Shown here: positions 24,255-33,727 of the stretch, one piece after another
How positions within the stretch are numbered: the first letter of the stretch is position 1
How the letters are laid out: every line of letters starts with the position of its first letter
Made by a program: the position numbers and the translations under genes
Notes under the pieces: generated by a model
Seen by the model: only the letters and a program-made list of their open reading frames with translations
The model's database searches: none
What the model was told of the DNA's origin: nothing
From: Crocinitomicaceae bacterium
Lineage (GTDB): Bacteria > Bacteroidota > Bacteroidia > Flavobacteriales_D > Crocinitomicaceae
Assembly (NCBI GenBank): GCA_017984635.1
Contig: JAGNZC010000022.1
Span: 1 to 42,073 of the forward strand
Reading direction: 5' to 3'
DNA length: 42,073 nucleotides

Positions 24255-25289
24255 ATGACAATGGATGAACGATTTATGCAACGCTGTATCGACTTGGCCC
24301 GCTTGGGGCAAGGATATGTTGCGCCAAATCCAATGGTAGGTGCAGTCATCGTTCACGATGGAAAAGTCATTGGTGAAGGATTTCATCATCAATTTGGTGA
24401 ACATCATGCTGAAGTGGAGGCCATTCGCTCTGTAAAAGAATCACATTTGTTATCAGAATCAACGGTTTATGTTTCGTTAGAACCATGCGCTCATTTTGGA
24501 AAAACACCGCCTTGTGCCGATTTATTGATTGAAAAAAAGGTGAAAAAAGTGGTCATAGGTTGTGTTGATTCGTTTTCCAAAGTGAGTGGAAAAGGTATTG
24601 AACGATTGACCAATGCAGGTATTGAAGTAGTTGTTGGAGTGTTAGAAAAGGAATGTCGTGAATTAAACAAACGATTTTTTACGTTTCATGAAAAACAGCG
24701 TCCATACGTTATTTTAAAATGGGCACAATCCAACGATGGCTTTTTAGATAAACTAAGGCGCAATGATGAAAAAGGAATTCATTGGATTTCTTCTCCTGAA
24801 ACTAAAGCATTGGTGCATAAATGGCGTTCGGAAGAACAAAGTATTTTAGTGGGAAGAAAGACAGTTCAAAACGACAATCCAACCTTAACAGTTCGCGAAT
24901 TTAGTGGTGAAAATCCAATTCGTATTTTAATTGATAGTCAATTGCAATTAAAAAATGAGTACAATATTTTTTCAGAAGAAGCGCCAACTATCGTATTTAA
25001 CCGCATCAAAAACGACAAAATAGGCTCAGTAGAATGGGTTAAAATTGCAGAAACGGATACGCAATTAATCCTAGATGAATTGTATAAGCGAAACATTCAA
25101 TCTGTTTTTGTTGAAGGTGGGAGTCGTACCTTACAGTATTTTATTTTCGGTAATGTTTGGGATGAAGCGCGCGTCATTGTTGGAAAAACAAATTTAATTG
25201 AAGGAACAAAAGCTCCCGTTATTGCTAAAACACCCCAATTTAGTTATGCTTTTTCGACAGATACCATTTATCACTATTTTAGAAAATGA
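24255..25289 (+). CDS. ribD: Bifunctional riboflavin biosynthesis protein RibD
   Basis: A 344-residue two-domain enzyme for riboflavin synthesis. The N-terminal deaminase (1-~145) has APNPMVGAVIV, the zinc-binding HAEVEAI (His51, catalytic Glu53) and PCAHFGKTPPC (Cys78, Cys87). The C-terminal reductase (~150-344) has RPYVILKWAQSNDG, VGRKTVQNDNPTLTVR and FVEGGSRTLQYF. It deaminates and then NADPH-reduces the pyrimidine intermediate. The stop overlaps the start of the transporter gene as ATGA, so these two are coupled. Confidence 0.95.
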   Translation: MTMDERFMQRCIDLARLGQGYVAPNPMVGAVIVHDGKVIGEGFHHQFGEHHAEVEAIRSVKESHLLSESTVYVSLEPCAHFGKTPPCADLLIEKKVKKVVIGCVDSFSKVSGKGIERLTNAGIEVVVGVLEKECRELNKRFFTFHEKQRPYVILKWAQSNDGFLDKLRRNDEKGIHWISSPETKALVHKWRSEEQSILVGRKTVQNDNPTLTVREFSGENPIRILIDSQLQLKNEYNIFSEEAPTIVFNRIKNDKIGSVEWVKIAETDTQLILDELYKRNIQSVFVEGGSRTLQYFIFGNVWDEARVIVGKTNLIEGTKAPVIAKTPQFSYAFSTDTIYHYFRK

Positions 25290-26152
25290 TACCATTTATA
25301 GTTGCCATACTTTGTTCGAGTTTAATTTTCGTTTTATTTAAATTGTTTCCACGGTTTAAAATCGATACTTTCCAAGCGATTGTTTTTAATTACGTTACAG
25401 CATTTTCTGCTGGTATATTACTTTTTGGATCCAGTTGGAAAGCAGATTATTTGTATAAGGGAGAATGGCCTATTTTCGCACTTTTAGCAGGCTTGTTATT
25501 TATTTCTTTGTTTAAAATGATGGGTGATTCTTCACAGAAAAATGGAGTAGCTATGACTTCCATTGCCGTTAAAATGAGTATGGCTTTGTCTATGTTAGCC
25601 ATTATCATTTTTTACAATGAAGCAATTACATTGTTTAAATTAATTGGAATTGCATTGGCTTTTGCGGGTGTTTTTTTAGTTACTTTTTCCAAAAAAGAAC
25701 CCACATCTTCTGCATCAATTTGGATGCTTCTAGTCTTATTTATCGGTAGTGGATTTTTAGATTTTATCTTGAATTATGTTCAAAGTAATGCGTTAAATGG
25801 AATGAATCCAGGTTTGTTTTCAGCCATTGGATTTGGAATCGCTGGTCTTATTGGATTTGGTGTGCTAGGTGTTCAAATTTGGCAAAAGAAAACGTTGTTT
25901 CATTGGCGTAATGTTATTGCTGGAATCGTGTTGGGTATCCCTAATTATTTTTCAATTTACCTATTAATCGTTTCTTATTCATCAACTGGATGGAACGACT
26001 CAACTGTGTTAGCAATAATGAATGTATCCATTGTTTTAATTGCAGCTGTTGTAGGATTTAGTTTATTCAAAGAACAGGTGACACGCCGTAAAATACTCGG
26101 TATTATTATGGCATTAAGTGCCATTTTAGTTTTATTTTTCGCCAATAAATAA
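25286..26152 (+). CDS. EamA/DMT-family transporter
   Basis: A 288-residue integral membrane protein with about ten hydrophobic helices in two halves (roughly residues 1-135 and 140-288), the arrangement of drug/metabolite transporters. Each half ends in a glycine/proline-bearing helix of the EamA kind (LIGIALAFAGVFLVTFSKKEP and ILGIIMALSAILVLFF). The substrate cannot be read from sequence. Coupling to ribD (ATGA overlap) makes a link to flavin or its precursors possible but unproven. Confidence 0.8.
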   Translation: MIPFIVAILCSSLIFVLFKLFPRFKIDTFQAIVFNYVTAFSAGILLFGSSWKADYLYKGEWPIFALLAGLLFISLFKMMGDSSQKNGVAMTSIAVKMSMALSMLAIIIFYNEAITLFKLIGIALAFAGVFLVTFSKKEPTSSASIWMLLVLFIGSGFLDFILNYVQSNALNGMNPGLFSAIGFGIAGLIGFGVLGVQIWQKKTLFHWRNVIAGIVLGIPNYFSIYLLIVSYSSTGWNDSTVLAIMNVSIVLIAAVVGFSLFKEQVTRRKILGIIMALSAILVLFFANK

Positions 26153-26198
26153 AAAAGGATTTAAGAAGTTTTAGCATCTTTACGAAAAAATTAATCGC

Positions 26199-27050
26199 AT
26201 GAAAATTTATCCATTAAACACAGGTAATTTTAAATTAGATGGTGGAGCCATGTTTGGCGTTGTTCCAAAATCTCTTTGGGAGAGAACAAATCCAGCTGAT
26301 GCTAATAATTTATGTGAATGGTCGATGCGAAGCCTTTTAATTGAAGATGGGAACCGCTTAATTTTAATTGATACTGGTATAGGTGACAAGCAATCTGAAA
26401 AATTCTTTTCACATTATTATTTATCTGGGAATGATAGTTTAATTGGAAATTTGAAGAACCTAGGTTTCTCTCCGAATGATGTAACGGATGTTTTTTTAAC
26501 GCATTTACATTTTGATCATTGTGGAGGAGCAATCCAATGGAATAAAGAGAGAACAGGATTTGAACCTGTTTTTAAAAATGCACATTATTGGAGTACTGAG
26601 AACCATTGGCAATGGGCAACTGAACCAAATCCGCGTGAGAAAGCATCTTTTTTGAGTGAAAACATATTGCCAATTCAAGAAAGTGGACAATTAAAATTCG
26701 TGGATCGAGTAGGGCATTTTACCAAGAATGTATTCAATCAAATGGATGTGTTATTTGTGGATGGACATACAGAAAGTATGATGATTCCACATATTCAGTA
26801 CAAAGGCAAAACGATCGTTTACATGGCTGATTTATTGCCAAGTGTTGGACATATTCCTTTGCCATATGTGATGGGTTATGATACACGTCCGTTGATTACG
26901 ATGACAGAAAAGGAACAATTCTTGAAAACAGCTTGTGATAATAATTACATTCTATTTTTAGAACACGATAGTGTGAATGAATGCTGTACTTTGCAAATGA
27001 CGGATAAAGGGATTCGTTTAGGCGAAACGTTTAGATTCGATGAGATATAA
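26199..27050 (+). CDS. Metallo-beta-lactamase-fold hydrolase
   Basis: A 283-residue soluble MBL-fold enzyme. The zinc-binding motif is HLHFDHCGG (His102, His104, Asp106, His107), preceded by LILIDTGIG; later metal ligands are in the VDGHTE region and EHDS near the end. It resembles the AttM/lactonase-like and general MBL hydrolases of Bacteroidota; the substrate is unknown. It has no signal peptide. The stop directly abuts that of the convergent GAPDH gene, with no terminator between them. Confidence 0.85.
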   Translation: MKIYPLNTGNFKLDGGAMFGVVPKSLWERTNPADANNLCEWSMRSLLIEDGNRLILIDTGIGDKQSEKFFSHYYLSGNDSLIGNLKNLGFSPNDVTDVFLTHLHFDHCGGAIQWNKERTGFEPVFKNAHYWSTENHWQWATEPNPREKASFLSENILPIQESGQLKFVDRVGHFTKNVFNQMDVLFVDGHTESMMIPHIQYKGKTIVYMADLLPSVGHIPLPYVMGYDTRPLITMTEKEQFLKTACDNNYILFLEHDSVNECCTLQMTDKGIRLGETFRFDEI

Positions 27051-28040
27051 TTAGATTTTTGACATTAAATCCATTAGTCGATTTGAATAACCCGCTTCAT
27101 TGTCATACCAACCGACCACTTTTACCATGTTGTTGATTACACTTGTTAGTTCAGCATCAAATAAACAACTAGAAGTATTCCCAATAATATCAACTGAAAC
27201 AATTGGATCTTCGGTATAAGTTAAAATGTTTTTCAAATAAGTTTCAGAAGCAATTTTCATCGCTTGTTTAATTTCTTCAACGGTTGGAGGATTTTTAACT
27301 ACCATTGTTAAATCGGTAAACGAACCATCTGGAACTGGAACTCTTACGCCACAACCACCTAATTTTCCATCTAATTCTGGAAAAATTTTGGTCAATGCTT
27401 TTGCGGCTCCTGTTGAAGTTGGTACGATAGATTGAGCAGCTCCGCGTGCTCTCCTTAAATCTTTGTGTGGTGCATCTTGCAAACGTTGATCCGAAGTGTA
27501 ACTATGAACGGTTGTGATGTATGCACTTTCGATAGTACATAATTGCATCATTACTTTTAACATCGGTGCCGCGTTGTTGGTTGTGCAAGAAGCGTTTGAT
27601 AGAAGAACATCCGACTCTTCAATAAGTTGGTCGTTTACACCTAAAACAATGGTTTTAATATCTTCGCTTTTAGATGGTGCGGACAATACAACTTTTTTTG
27701 CTCCACCAATAAAATGTTGTTGCAACGATTCTGTCGTTAAAAACAAACCCGTTGATTCTAATACTATTTCAACGCCAAATTTTTGCCATACTATTTTGGA
27801 AGGATCTTTTTCTTGCGTAAAATGAATTTCTTTTCCGTTATCAAATACTATTTTAGAATCAATAATTTCAAAGGTATGTTTTAAGCCTCTATGAATACTA
27901 TCGTATTTTAATAAGTGAGCTAAGGTGTGAATATCTGAAATATCGTTTACTAAAGCAACATCAATTTCAGTAGAATCAAGCGCTAATCTTGTAAAATACC
28001 TACCGATTCTACCAAATCCATTTACACCTATTTTCTTCAT
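27051..28040 (-). CDS. gap: Glyceraldehyde-3-phosphate dehydrogenase
   Basis: A 329-residue type I GAPDH of glycolysis/gluconeogenesis. The Rossmann start is MKKIGVNGFGRIGR, the catalytic cysteine is C152 in ASCTTNN, the catalytic histidine lies in TTVHSYTSDQ, and the phosphate-binding arginine-rich loop is DLRRARGAAQSIVPTSTGAAKA. VND (31-33) supplies the adenine-ribose aspartate, suggesting NAD rather than NADP use. Length is normal. It lies ~74 bp downstream of the type IX cargo gene terminator. Confidence 0.95.
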   Translation of the reverse strand: MKKIGVNGFGRIGRYFTRLALDSTEIDVALVNDISDIHTLAHLLKYDSIHRGLKHTFEIIDSKIVFDNGKEIHFTQEKDPSKIVWQKFGVEIVLESTGLFLTTESLQQHFIGGAKKVVLSAPSKSEDIKTIVLGVNDQLIEESDVLLSNASCTTNNAAPMLKVMMQLCTIESAYITTVHSYTSDQRLQDAPHKDLRRARGAAQSIVPTSTGAAKALTKIFPELDGKLGGCGVRVPVPDGSFTDLTMVVKNPPTVEEIKQAMKIASETYLKNILTYTEDPIVSVDIIGNTSSCLFDAELTSVINNMVKVVGWYDNEAGYSNRLMDLMSKI

Positions 28041-28061
28041 TTTATTTTTTTACGAAAGTAC

Positions 28062-28093
28062 AAAAAAAGAGCGGTACAATGATGCACCGCTCT
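28062..28093 (-). terminator. Intrinsic terminator of the type IX cargo operon
   Basis: On the minus strand AGAGCGGT and ACCGCTCT form a perfect 8-bp stem (28086-28093 with 28068-28075) around a 10-nt loop, followed by seven T residues. It ends the operon of the large secreted protein before gap. Confidence 0.88.
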
Positions 28094-28113
28094 AAATTGA
28101 ATAAATCATTAGC

Positions 28114-31014
28114 TTATTGACGAACTTCTACAAATCCGTCTTTTTCAAATTCTTTTCCTCCATTGAATGTTCCTTCAATGTGGTAAAAGTATGTGCCATC
28201 TTCTACGGTTTTCCCACTTTGATTTTTTCCATTCCAAAAGCCTAATGGATCTGTGTATTCATAAACAACATTACCCCATCTGTTTAAGATAGAACATTTG
28301 AAAGTGTTTACTCCATTGAACTTCACATAAAACAGATTATTTCCTGCTTCTGAAGATAAAACAATGACATTCGGAGCCTCAAGAGAACAAGATTCTTCTG
28401 TAATAATTGCATCATCAGAGAATGTCCCACATGCACTAGTTGCAGTTACCGTATAAACACCACCTTCGCTAACTGTAATACTAGGACCAGTTTGTCCAGT
28501 ATTCCAAGTAAAGCCAGTTATTCCAGCATTATTTGTAGCTGTGATAACATGTTCTGAGCCAACGCAAATTGTCGCGTCTTCTATCGATGTAGTAATTGCT
28601 GGAGTTAAAGTGATATCAGATGAAACAGAAAGTCCACACATGTTATCTGTAAATGTTACAGTATATGTTCCTGGTCCTGGAATTGTAATTTGTGGATTAC
28701 TTCCATTTGAAGGGTTAAAACTTATGTTAGAATTAGTAGAAGACCAATTTCCTCCATCAAATGAGACTGTATTTGCAACTTGCATTGTTTCATCACAAAT
28801 AGTTGTGTCATTAAAAATTGCTGGTGGAACAATCATTACTAAAGTCGAAGAAGTTGAATTGTTACATGCATTATCCGTAAAGGTTATTATATAGTTCCCT
28901 GTAGAATTTGCAATAACAGTAGGATTTAGCGTTGAATTATTAGGACTAAATGTAACATTTGGCGATGATGCTGTCCAAATACCTCCCGTTGTAAATGCAT
29001 CTGTATTAGCAATTTGATAACTCAAACTACACATCGATGAATCATCAAATATTTGAGGGAAATCAGGGTATGTAATTGTAGCAGTAGAAGTCTGTTGACA
29101 TTCATTGTCTGTGAAACTAACTGTGTAAGTCCCGGGGACAGTTGCATTAATTATAGGATTCATCGCTGTGTTATTTGGCGAAAAAGAAATTTGAGGAGCT
29201 GTTGTTGACCAAACTCCTCCAGAAAACGCTATTGTATTCGCTACTTGAAACTGAAGATCACAACCGATTGTGTCGTCAAAAATCGTAGGTAAACCTTGAA
29301 CAAATACTTGCACAGTAGTATCATAAGAACAGCCAAAATTATCAGTTACATTGTATGTGTAATTATGAAAACCGATTGTTGTAGGTTGAATCACAATGGA
29401 TGTGTCATTTTGATTAGAAATAATTGAAGGATCTGTATTCCAATAATCTGAGACTACATAATTTGTGTATTGACCTAAACCTGGAAAATACGATGCGTCA
29501 AAATATAATCCCCATTCAAAGATGTATCCATCATCAATTCCTAAATTATCTTGAACATAAATAGTCCAAGTTCCATTTACAGGGCACCCTGTGAAATTAG
29601 AAAATGAAATTTCTGGAGAATATGTATCAATTGGATCTACAGAATTTCCGTTTGCATTATTTCCTGCAGCAATTGAAATGGGAACGGTGTTAGTCCAGTT
29701 GGTAGCCATTGTTCCGATAGTATTAAAAACCGAACTAAAATAATAACTCCATCCATCTCCTGGACCACCTCCACCTGAATCGTCAATTGGATCTCCTAAG
29801 TAGGTTCCGCCGCCGCTAGTTCCACCAGTAATAAATCCAGGATTGTATGAATTTACTAAGGGTACAATTAAACCGGAAGGACATTTCAGCCAAATTTCTA
29901 AATCGCCTGCATAGGAATGCTCCATATTAATATATACCTTGTTCAAAGACTGGGCATTTTGAATGTTACTTCCAGCTGGAAAACCTGTGATTTGAATAGG
30001 AGCTTGGTATTGCTGTCCAGATCCATCTGGTAAATAAGTTAATCCTGCAAGAGCACCTCCTAACTGGAAAGAGCCTGGAGGAATAACAATACCAGCTGTA
30101 TCTGTAGGAGTTACACCACCAATTAAATTGGTTTGATCACCTAAACAAAAAGCAGAATCAATTGGGCCAGTTTCGGCAAAAATAGGAATTTGTGAGACTC
30201 TAATTTTTGCATATAGGGTAGAAGATTGTGGAAATTGATCTGTTAATTTAAGCGTTACTAAAAACCCAGCTCTTGTTTGTGGGGTATACCAGATTGAATC
30301 ATTACTTGGGTAAGTCCATGTACTTCCTGTGATATTCCATGAAATGTTAACAGTTGAATTGATGTTTTGAGAATAGCCATATCCAGTGGTCTCCTCTGAA
30401 TAAGGGAAAAGAGGCTTGGCAACAAATAAAACACTATCGCCAAAACAGATATCAACATATCCAGTATCTGCAGGATTTAATGCGTTGGTTGTTGAGCCAT
30501 TTACATAAGCCTCTAAATGCATTTCAAATGGTTGAAATTGATTTCCACAAGAGACATTTCCTAGCCAACCTGTTCCTTGATTAGTTCCATTAGAAATAAA
30601 GACTACTGTCAAACATCCACTTGGATTATTCCAAGTAGCAGTATGCTGAAATCCATTTGGATCAGTAGAGCTATTGTGAACGCCTAATAATGGAGATGCT
30701 GTGCTTGGCCCATCATAAACTCTAATAAAGTCAGAACTATGAACATCAAAAGTGTATCCAGCATTTGTAGCGAAAGTTATAGTTGCTTTTGTTCCTAAGT
30801 TTAAATCCGGACAAAATGTAATAGTGTCATTATAGTTTGCAGGGTAATTGCCTCCTTGACCTGGATCTTGGAAATTGGTTGAACCAACTCCAAAAGTTGT
30901 ACAGTTCATTGGATTTGATTGAGGGTGACCAGCGTCACCCATAGTTACTATTTGAGCGTTTGATGAATAAAACGCTAAAAGTAAGATTAGTAATGTGACA
31001 AATTTTTGCTTCAT
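28114..31014 (-). CDS. Large secreted CUB/P-domain protein, type IX (type B) cargo
   Basis: A ~966-residue exported protein. I start at 31014 (MKQKFVTLLILLLAFYSSNAQ) because this ATG overlaps the upstream stop as TAATG and gives a clean signal peptide. A CUB-like domain lies at ~38-157 (FIRVYDG, GCLTVVFISNG), a proprotein-convertase P-like domain at ~345-507 (HSYAGDLEIWL, GTWTIYVQDNLGIDDG), three ~77-residue repeats at ~577-805, each opening with IF(D/N)D and C, an Ig/PKD-like module at ~806-876, and a gliding-motility-type C-terminal domain at ~880-966 (ILNRWGNVVYEY, DGTYFYHIEG). The last is the type B signal for the type IX secretion system, so the protein should be placed on or beyond the outer membrane. 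Confidence 0.9.
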   Translation of the reverse strand: MKQKFVTLLILLLAFYSSNAQIVTMGDAGHPQSNPMNCTTFGVGSTNFQDPGQGGNYPANYNDTITFCPDLNLGTKATITFATNAGYTFDVHSSDFIRVYDGPSTASPLLGVHNSSTDPNGFQHTATWNNPSGCLTVVFISNGTNQGTGWLGNVSCGNQFQPFEMHLEAYVNGSTTNALNPADTGYVDICFGDSVLFVAKPLFPYSEETTGYGYSQNINSTVNISWNITGSTWTYPSNDSIWYTPQTRAGFLVTLKLTDQFPQSSTLYAKIRVSQIPIFAETGPIDSAFCLGDQTNLIGGVTPTDTAGIVIPPGSFQLGGALAGLTYLPDGSGQQYQAPIQITGFPAGSNIQNAQSLNKVYINMEHSYAGDLEIWLKCPSGLIVPLVNSYNPGFITGGTSGGGTYLGDPIDDSGGGGPGDGWSYYFSSVFNTIGTMATNWTNTVPISIAAGNNANGNSVDPIDTYSPEISFSNFTGCPVNGTWTIYVQDNLGIDDGYIFEWGLYFDASYFPGLGQYTNYVVSDYWNTDPSIISNQNDTSIVIQPTTIGFHNYTYNVTDNFGCSYDTTVQVFVQGLPTIFDDTIGCDLQFQVANTIAFSGGVWSTTAPQISFSPNNTAMNPIINATVPGTYTVSFTDNECQQTSTATITYPDFPQIFDDSSMCSLSYQIANTDAFTTGGIWTASSPNVTFSPNNSTLNPTVIANSTGNYIITFTDNACNNSTSSTLVMIVPPAIFNDTTICDETMQVANTVSFDGGNWSSTNSNISFNPSNGSNPQITIPGPGTYTVTFTDNMCGLSVSSDITLTPAITTSIEDATICVGSEHVITATNNAGITGFTWNTGQTGPSITVSEGGVYTVTATSACGTFSDDAIITEESCSLEAPNVIVLSSEAGNNLFYVKFNGVNTFKCSILNRWGNVVYEYTDPLGFWNGKNQSGKTVEDGTYFYHIEGTFNGGKEFEKDGFVEVRQ

Positions 31015-31385
31015 TATCTTCTTGAATTTAATTCGTTCATCAATAACCATTCTGATTTAACAACTAAAACTTTGTTCGTATCTTTAATTTTGAAGTATTG
31101 ATTCTCTTTTGTAATCGTAAGCCCTAATTCTAAGAAGGTTGCTTTGTTTTTTTGATCGTAAGCAATAGTCCCTTGAATTTGACTCATTTTTTCTACAGGC
31201 ATTTCAATTACATACAATGCATTATCTAGCGCATAATTCAACATATTGAATTGAGCTAAATTCTCATTTTTCATTGTGATGAGTTGGCTTTTTGAATACG
31301 TTTTTTCTAATCTTTTATCGAAATCTTGAGAAAAACTTGTTAAATTAATAGCTAAACATAGTAAAAGTAAAGATGTAGTTTTCAT
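31014..31385 (-). CDS. Uncharacterised secreted protein coupled to the type IX cargo
   Basis: A 123-residue protein with a signal peptide (MKTTSLLLLCLAINLTSFSQ) and a mature part of ~100 residues with mixed helix and strand. I do not recognise a family. Its stop overlaps the start of the large CUB/P-domain gene (TAATG), so the two are translated from one message. A CTAAAGTA (minus-strand TACTTTAG, 31466-31473) is a weak -7 candidate. A partner or chaperone role for the cargo is possible but has no support beyond position. Confidence 0.75.
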   Translation of the reverse strand: MKTTSLLLLCLAINLTSFSQDFDKRLEKTYSKSQLITMKNENLAQFNMLNYALDNALYVIEMPVEKMSQIQGTIAYDQKNKATFLELGLTITKENQYFKIKDTNKVLVVKSEWLLMNELNSRR

Positions 31386-31485
31386 AGTTTTTATTTTAAT
31401 AGTTTAAAGACCCAAATTGTTTAAAAAAAGTTGCATTTGGGGATAACTGTTCTATTTATTAACTGCTAAAGTAAGGAATATAACT

Positions 31486-31493
31486 TAAATTTG
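31486..31493 (+). promoter_or_regulatory. -7 element TAAATTTG of the transketolase operon
   Basis: Exact TAnnTTTG match 33 bp before the ATG at 31527, in the divergent region with the 123-residue gene. Confidence 0.5.
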
Positions 31494-31526
31494 CATCTTA
31501 ATATTTAAGAAAAAACCAAAAAAAAT

Positions 31527-32366
31527 ATGGAAACAAAGGAATTGCAGCGAGTTGCATCCCAAGTAAGAAGAGATATTGTAAGAATGGTAGCAGGTGTTAA
31601 TTCTGGTCACCCAGGCGGCTCTCTCGGTTGCGCTGATTTTTTGACAATGTTGTATTTTGATACAATGAAGCATTCAACTGATTTTACAATGGATGGAAAA
31701 GGAGAAGATTTATTCTTTTTATCTAATGGACACATATCGCCAGTTTGGTATAGTGTTTTAGCACGTGCTGGTTATTTTCCTGTTGCAGATTTAGGGACGT
31801 TTAGAAAATTATCAAGTAAGTTACAAGGTCATCCTTCAACCGATAAAAAATTACCTGGGATCCGAATGGCTTCAGGTTCTTTAGGTCAGGGCTTGTCTGT
31901 TGCAATTGGTGCTGCTCGTGTGAAGAAAATGAACAACGATGATCGTATTGTTTATTGTTTACATGGTGATGGTGAATTGCAAGAAGGACAAATCTGGGAA
32001 GCTGCAATGTATGCTTCAGCTTATAAAGTGGATAATTTAATAGCAACAATCGACTACAATGGTCGTCAAATTGATGGCGATGTTGAAGATGTATTGTCTT
32101 TAGGAGATTTAGCTGGTAAATGGGCTGCTTTTGGATGGGAAGTATTGGAAATGAATGGTCATGATTTCGACGACATGAAAGCAACAATGGCAAAAGCACA
32201 TGGTTTATGTGGAAAAGGAAAACCTGTAGTTATTATTATGAAAACTGAAATGGGTCAAGGTGTAGATTTCATGGTTGGTTCTCATAAATGGCATGGTGTT
32301 GCACCAAATCCAGAGCAGTTAGCAAATGCATTAGGTCAATTAGAAGAAACGTTAGGAGATTATTAA
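31527..32366 (+). CDS. Transketolase, N-terminal subunit
   Basis: A 279-residue stand-alone N-terminal half of transketolase, carrying the thiamine-diphosphate diphosphate-binding domain. Visible signatures are GHPGGSLGCADFLTML, SNGHISPVWY, GSLGQGLSVAIGAA, and the ThDP motif HGDGELQEGQIWEA ... DYNGRQIDG. The partner half is encoded at 33728-34681. Split transketolases are common in Bacteroidota and archaea. It would transfer two-carbon units in the non-oxidative pentose phosphate pathway. A VWA gene separates the two halves here. Confidence 0.93.
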   Translation: METKELQRVASQVRRDIVRMVAGVNSGHPGGSLGCADFLTMLYFDTMKHSTDFTMDGKGEDLFFLSNGHISPVWYSVLARAGYFPVADLGTFRKLSSKLQGHPSTDKKLPGIRMASGSLGQGLSVAIGAARVKKMNNDDRIVYCLHGDGELQEGQIWEAAMYASAYKVDNLIATIDYNGRQIDGDVEDVLSLGDLAGKWAAFGWEVLEMNGHDFDDMKATMAKAHGLCGKGKPVVIIMKTEMGQGVDFMVGSHKWHGVAPNPEQLANALGQLEETLGDY

Positions 32367-32373
32367 ATTCGAC

Positions 32374-33726
32374 TTGAAGCAGCTACTTTTCATAGCTTTA
32401 TTTACTGTTCAATCCTTTGCTTTTGGGCAAAGTGAATTGACACGCATCTTATTTATTTTAGATGCATCGAATAGTATGAATGCAAAATGGGGGCAACAAA
32501 CACGTATAGATGCTGCAAAAGATTTGCTTGTACAAACGATGGATAGTTTACGCGATGTTTCAAATTTAGAAATTGCTTTACGGGTATATGGTCATCAATC
32601 GCCAATTACAGCAACGTATCAGGATTGTAACGATACGAAATTAGAAGTGCCGTTTTCTGCCGGAAATATTGATAAAATAAAAAGTAGAATACGCTCAATT
32701 GAAGCAAAAGGGACAACACCAATTGCACGTTCTTTGGAAGCGGCCGCAGGTGATTTCCCATCATCAAAATCTCGTAATATCATTATTTTAATTACGGATG
32801 GTTTGGAAGCATGTGATAATGATCCTTGTGTGATTGCTAAAAAGTTGAAAGATAAAGAAGTTAAAGTTACTCCGTTCGTTATTGGTTTAGGAATGGATCT
32901 TTCTTATTTGGATAAATTTAATTGTATTGGAACGTATGCTGATGCTGAAACAGCTGCTTCATTTGAAACGGTTTTGAGAAATGTTATTCAAAAGGCATTA
33001 TTAAATACGACAGCTCAAGTCAACTTAAACGATTTGTCTAAAAATCCTAAAGAAACAGATGTTACTTTTTTCATGTATGAAGCGGGAACAAAAAAGATGA
33101 AATATGCTTTTGAACACACGTTGAATCGCTTTGGGAATCCAGACACATTGATTTTAGACCCTTCAATTAAGTATGATTTAGTGGTCAATACGCTTCCAGC
33201 TGTTGAGTTGAAAAACATTACGATTAAAAAAAACACACATACAATCATTCCAGTTGATGTGCCTCAAGGTTATATCAATGTTCGTTTTGCAGATGCAACG
33301 AAGCCTTATTTTGTAGAGGCACGTGTTTTACAAAGTGGACAAAATTCTACGCTAAATGTTCAAAAAATCAATAGCGTGGAGAAGTACTTAGTAGGAAAAT
33401 ACGATTTAGAAATATTGACATTACCAAGAATTTACACACATGTTGATGTAACGCAATATTCAACAAGTTATGTCGATATTCCAGCACCAGGATTTTTAAC
33501 GTATCAAACATCTAATCCTGTAATCGGACAAATTTTTGTCAAAAACACAAAAAATGAATTAGAATGGGTCTGTAATTTGAATACAGCACTTAAAAATGAA
33601 TTAATTCAATTACAACCAGGGGCTTATAAATTAATTTATAGACCTAAAAATAGTAAATCAACATTAACAACAAAAGAAGTTGATTTTAGAATTAGTGGAA
33701 ATAAAAAAACATCAATAACAATTTAA
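32374..33726 (+). CDS. Secreted VWA-domain protein between transketolase halves
   Basis: A 450-residue exported protein. The best start is TTG at 32374, seven bases after the transketolase stop, because it gives a perfect signal peptide (MKQLLFIALFTVQSFAFGQ); no ATG gives one. The VWA domain covers ~20-215 with a complete MIDAS: DASNS, the threonine in KGTTPIARS, and LITDG. C-terminal ~230 residues are beta-rich repeats of unknown type. Such proteins may bind protein partners through a metal. It has no evident link to sugar metabolism, yet it is only 1 bp from the next gene, so it is cotranscribed with both transketolase halves. Confidence 0.8.
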   Translation: MKQLLFIALFTVQSFAFGQSELTRILFILDASNSMNAKWGQQTRIDAAKDLLVQTMDSLRDVSNLEIALRVYGHQSPITATYQDCNDTKLEVPFSAGNIDKIKSRIRSIEAKGTTPIARSLEAAAGDFPSSKSRNIIILITDGLEACDNDPCVIAKKLKDKEVKVTPFVIGLGMDLSYLDKFNCIGTYADAETAASFETVLRNVIQKALLNTTAQVNLNDLSKNPKETDVTFFMYEAGTKKMKYAFEHTLNRFGNPDTLILDPSIKYDLVVNTLPAVELKNITIKKNTHTIIPVDVPQGYINVRFADATKPYFVEARVLQSGQNSTLNVQKINSVEKYLVGKYDLEILTLPRIYTHVDVTQYSTSYVDIPAPGFLTYQTSNPVIGQIFVKNTKNELEWVCNLNTALKNELIQLQPGAYKLIYRPKNSKSTLTTKEVDFRISGNKKTSITI

Positions 33727-33727
33727 T

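Noticed and set aside
28053..28060. TACTTTCG as the -7 element of gap
   Set aside because: It differs from the consensus at one key base, and the position where a -33 should be is the terminator of the upstream operon, so the real promoter is unclear.
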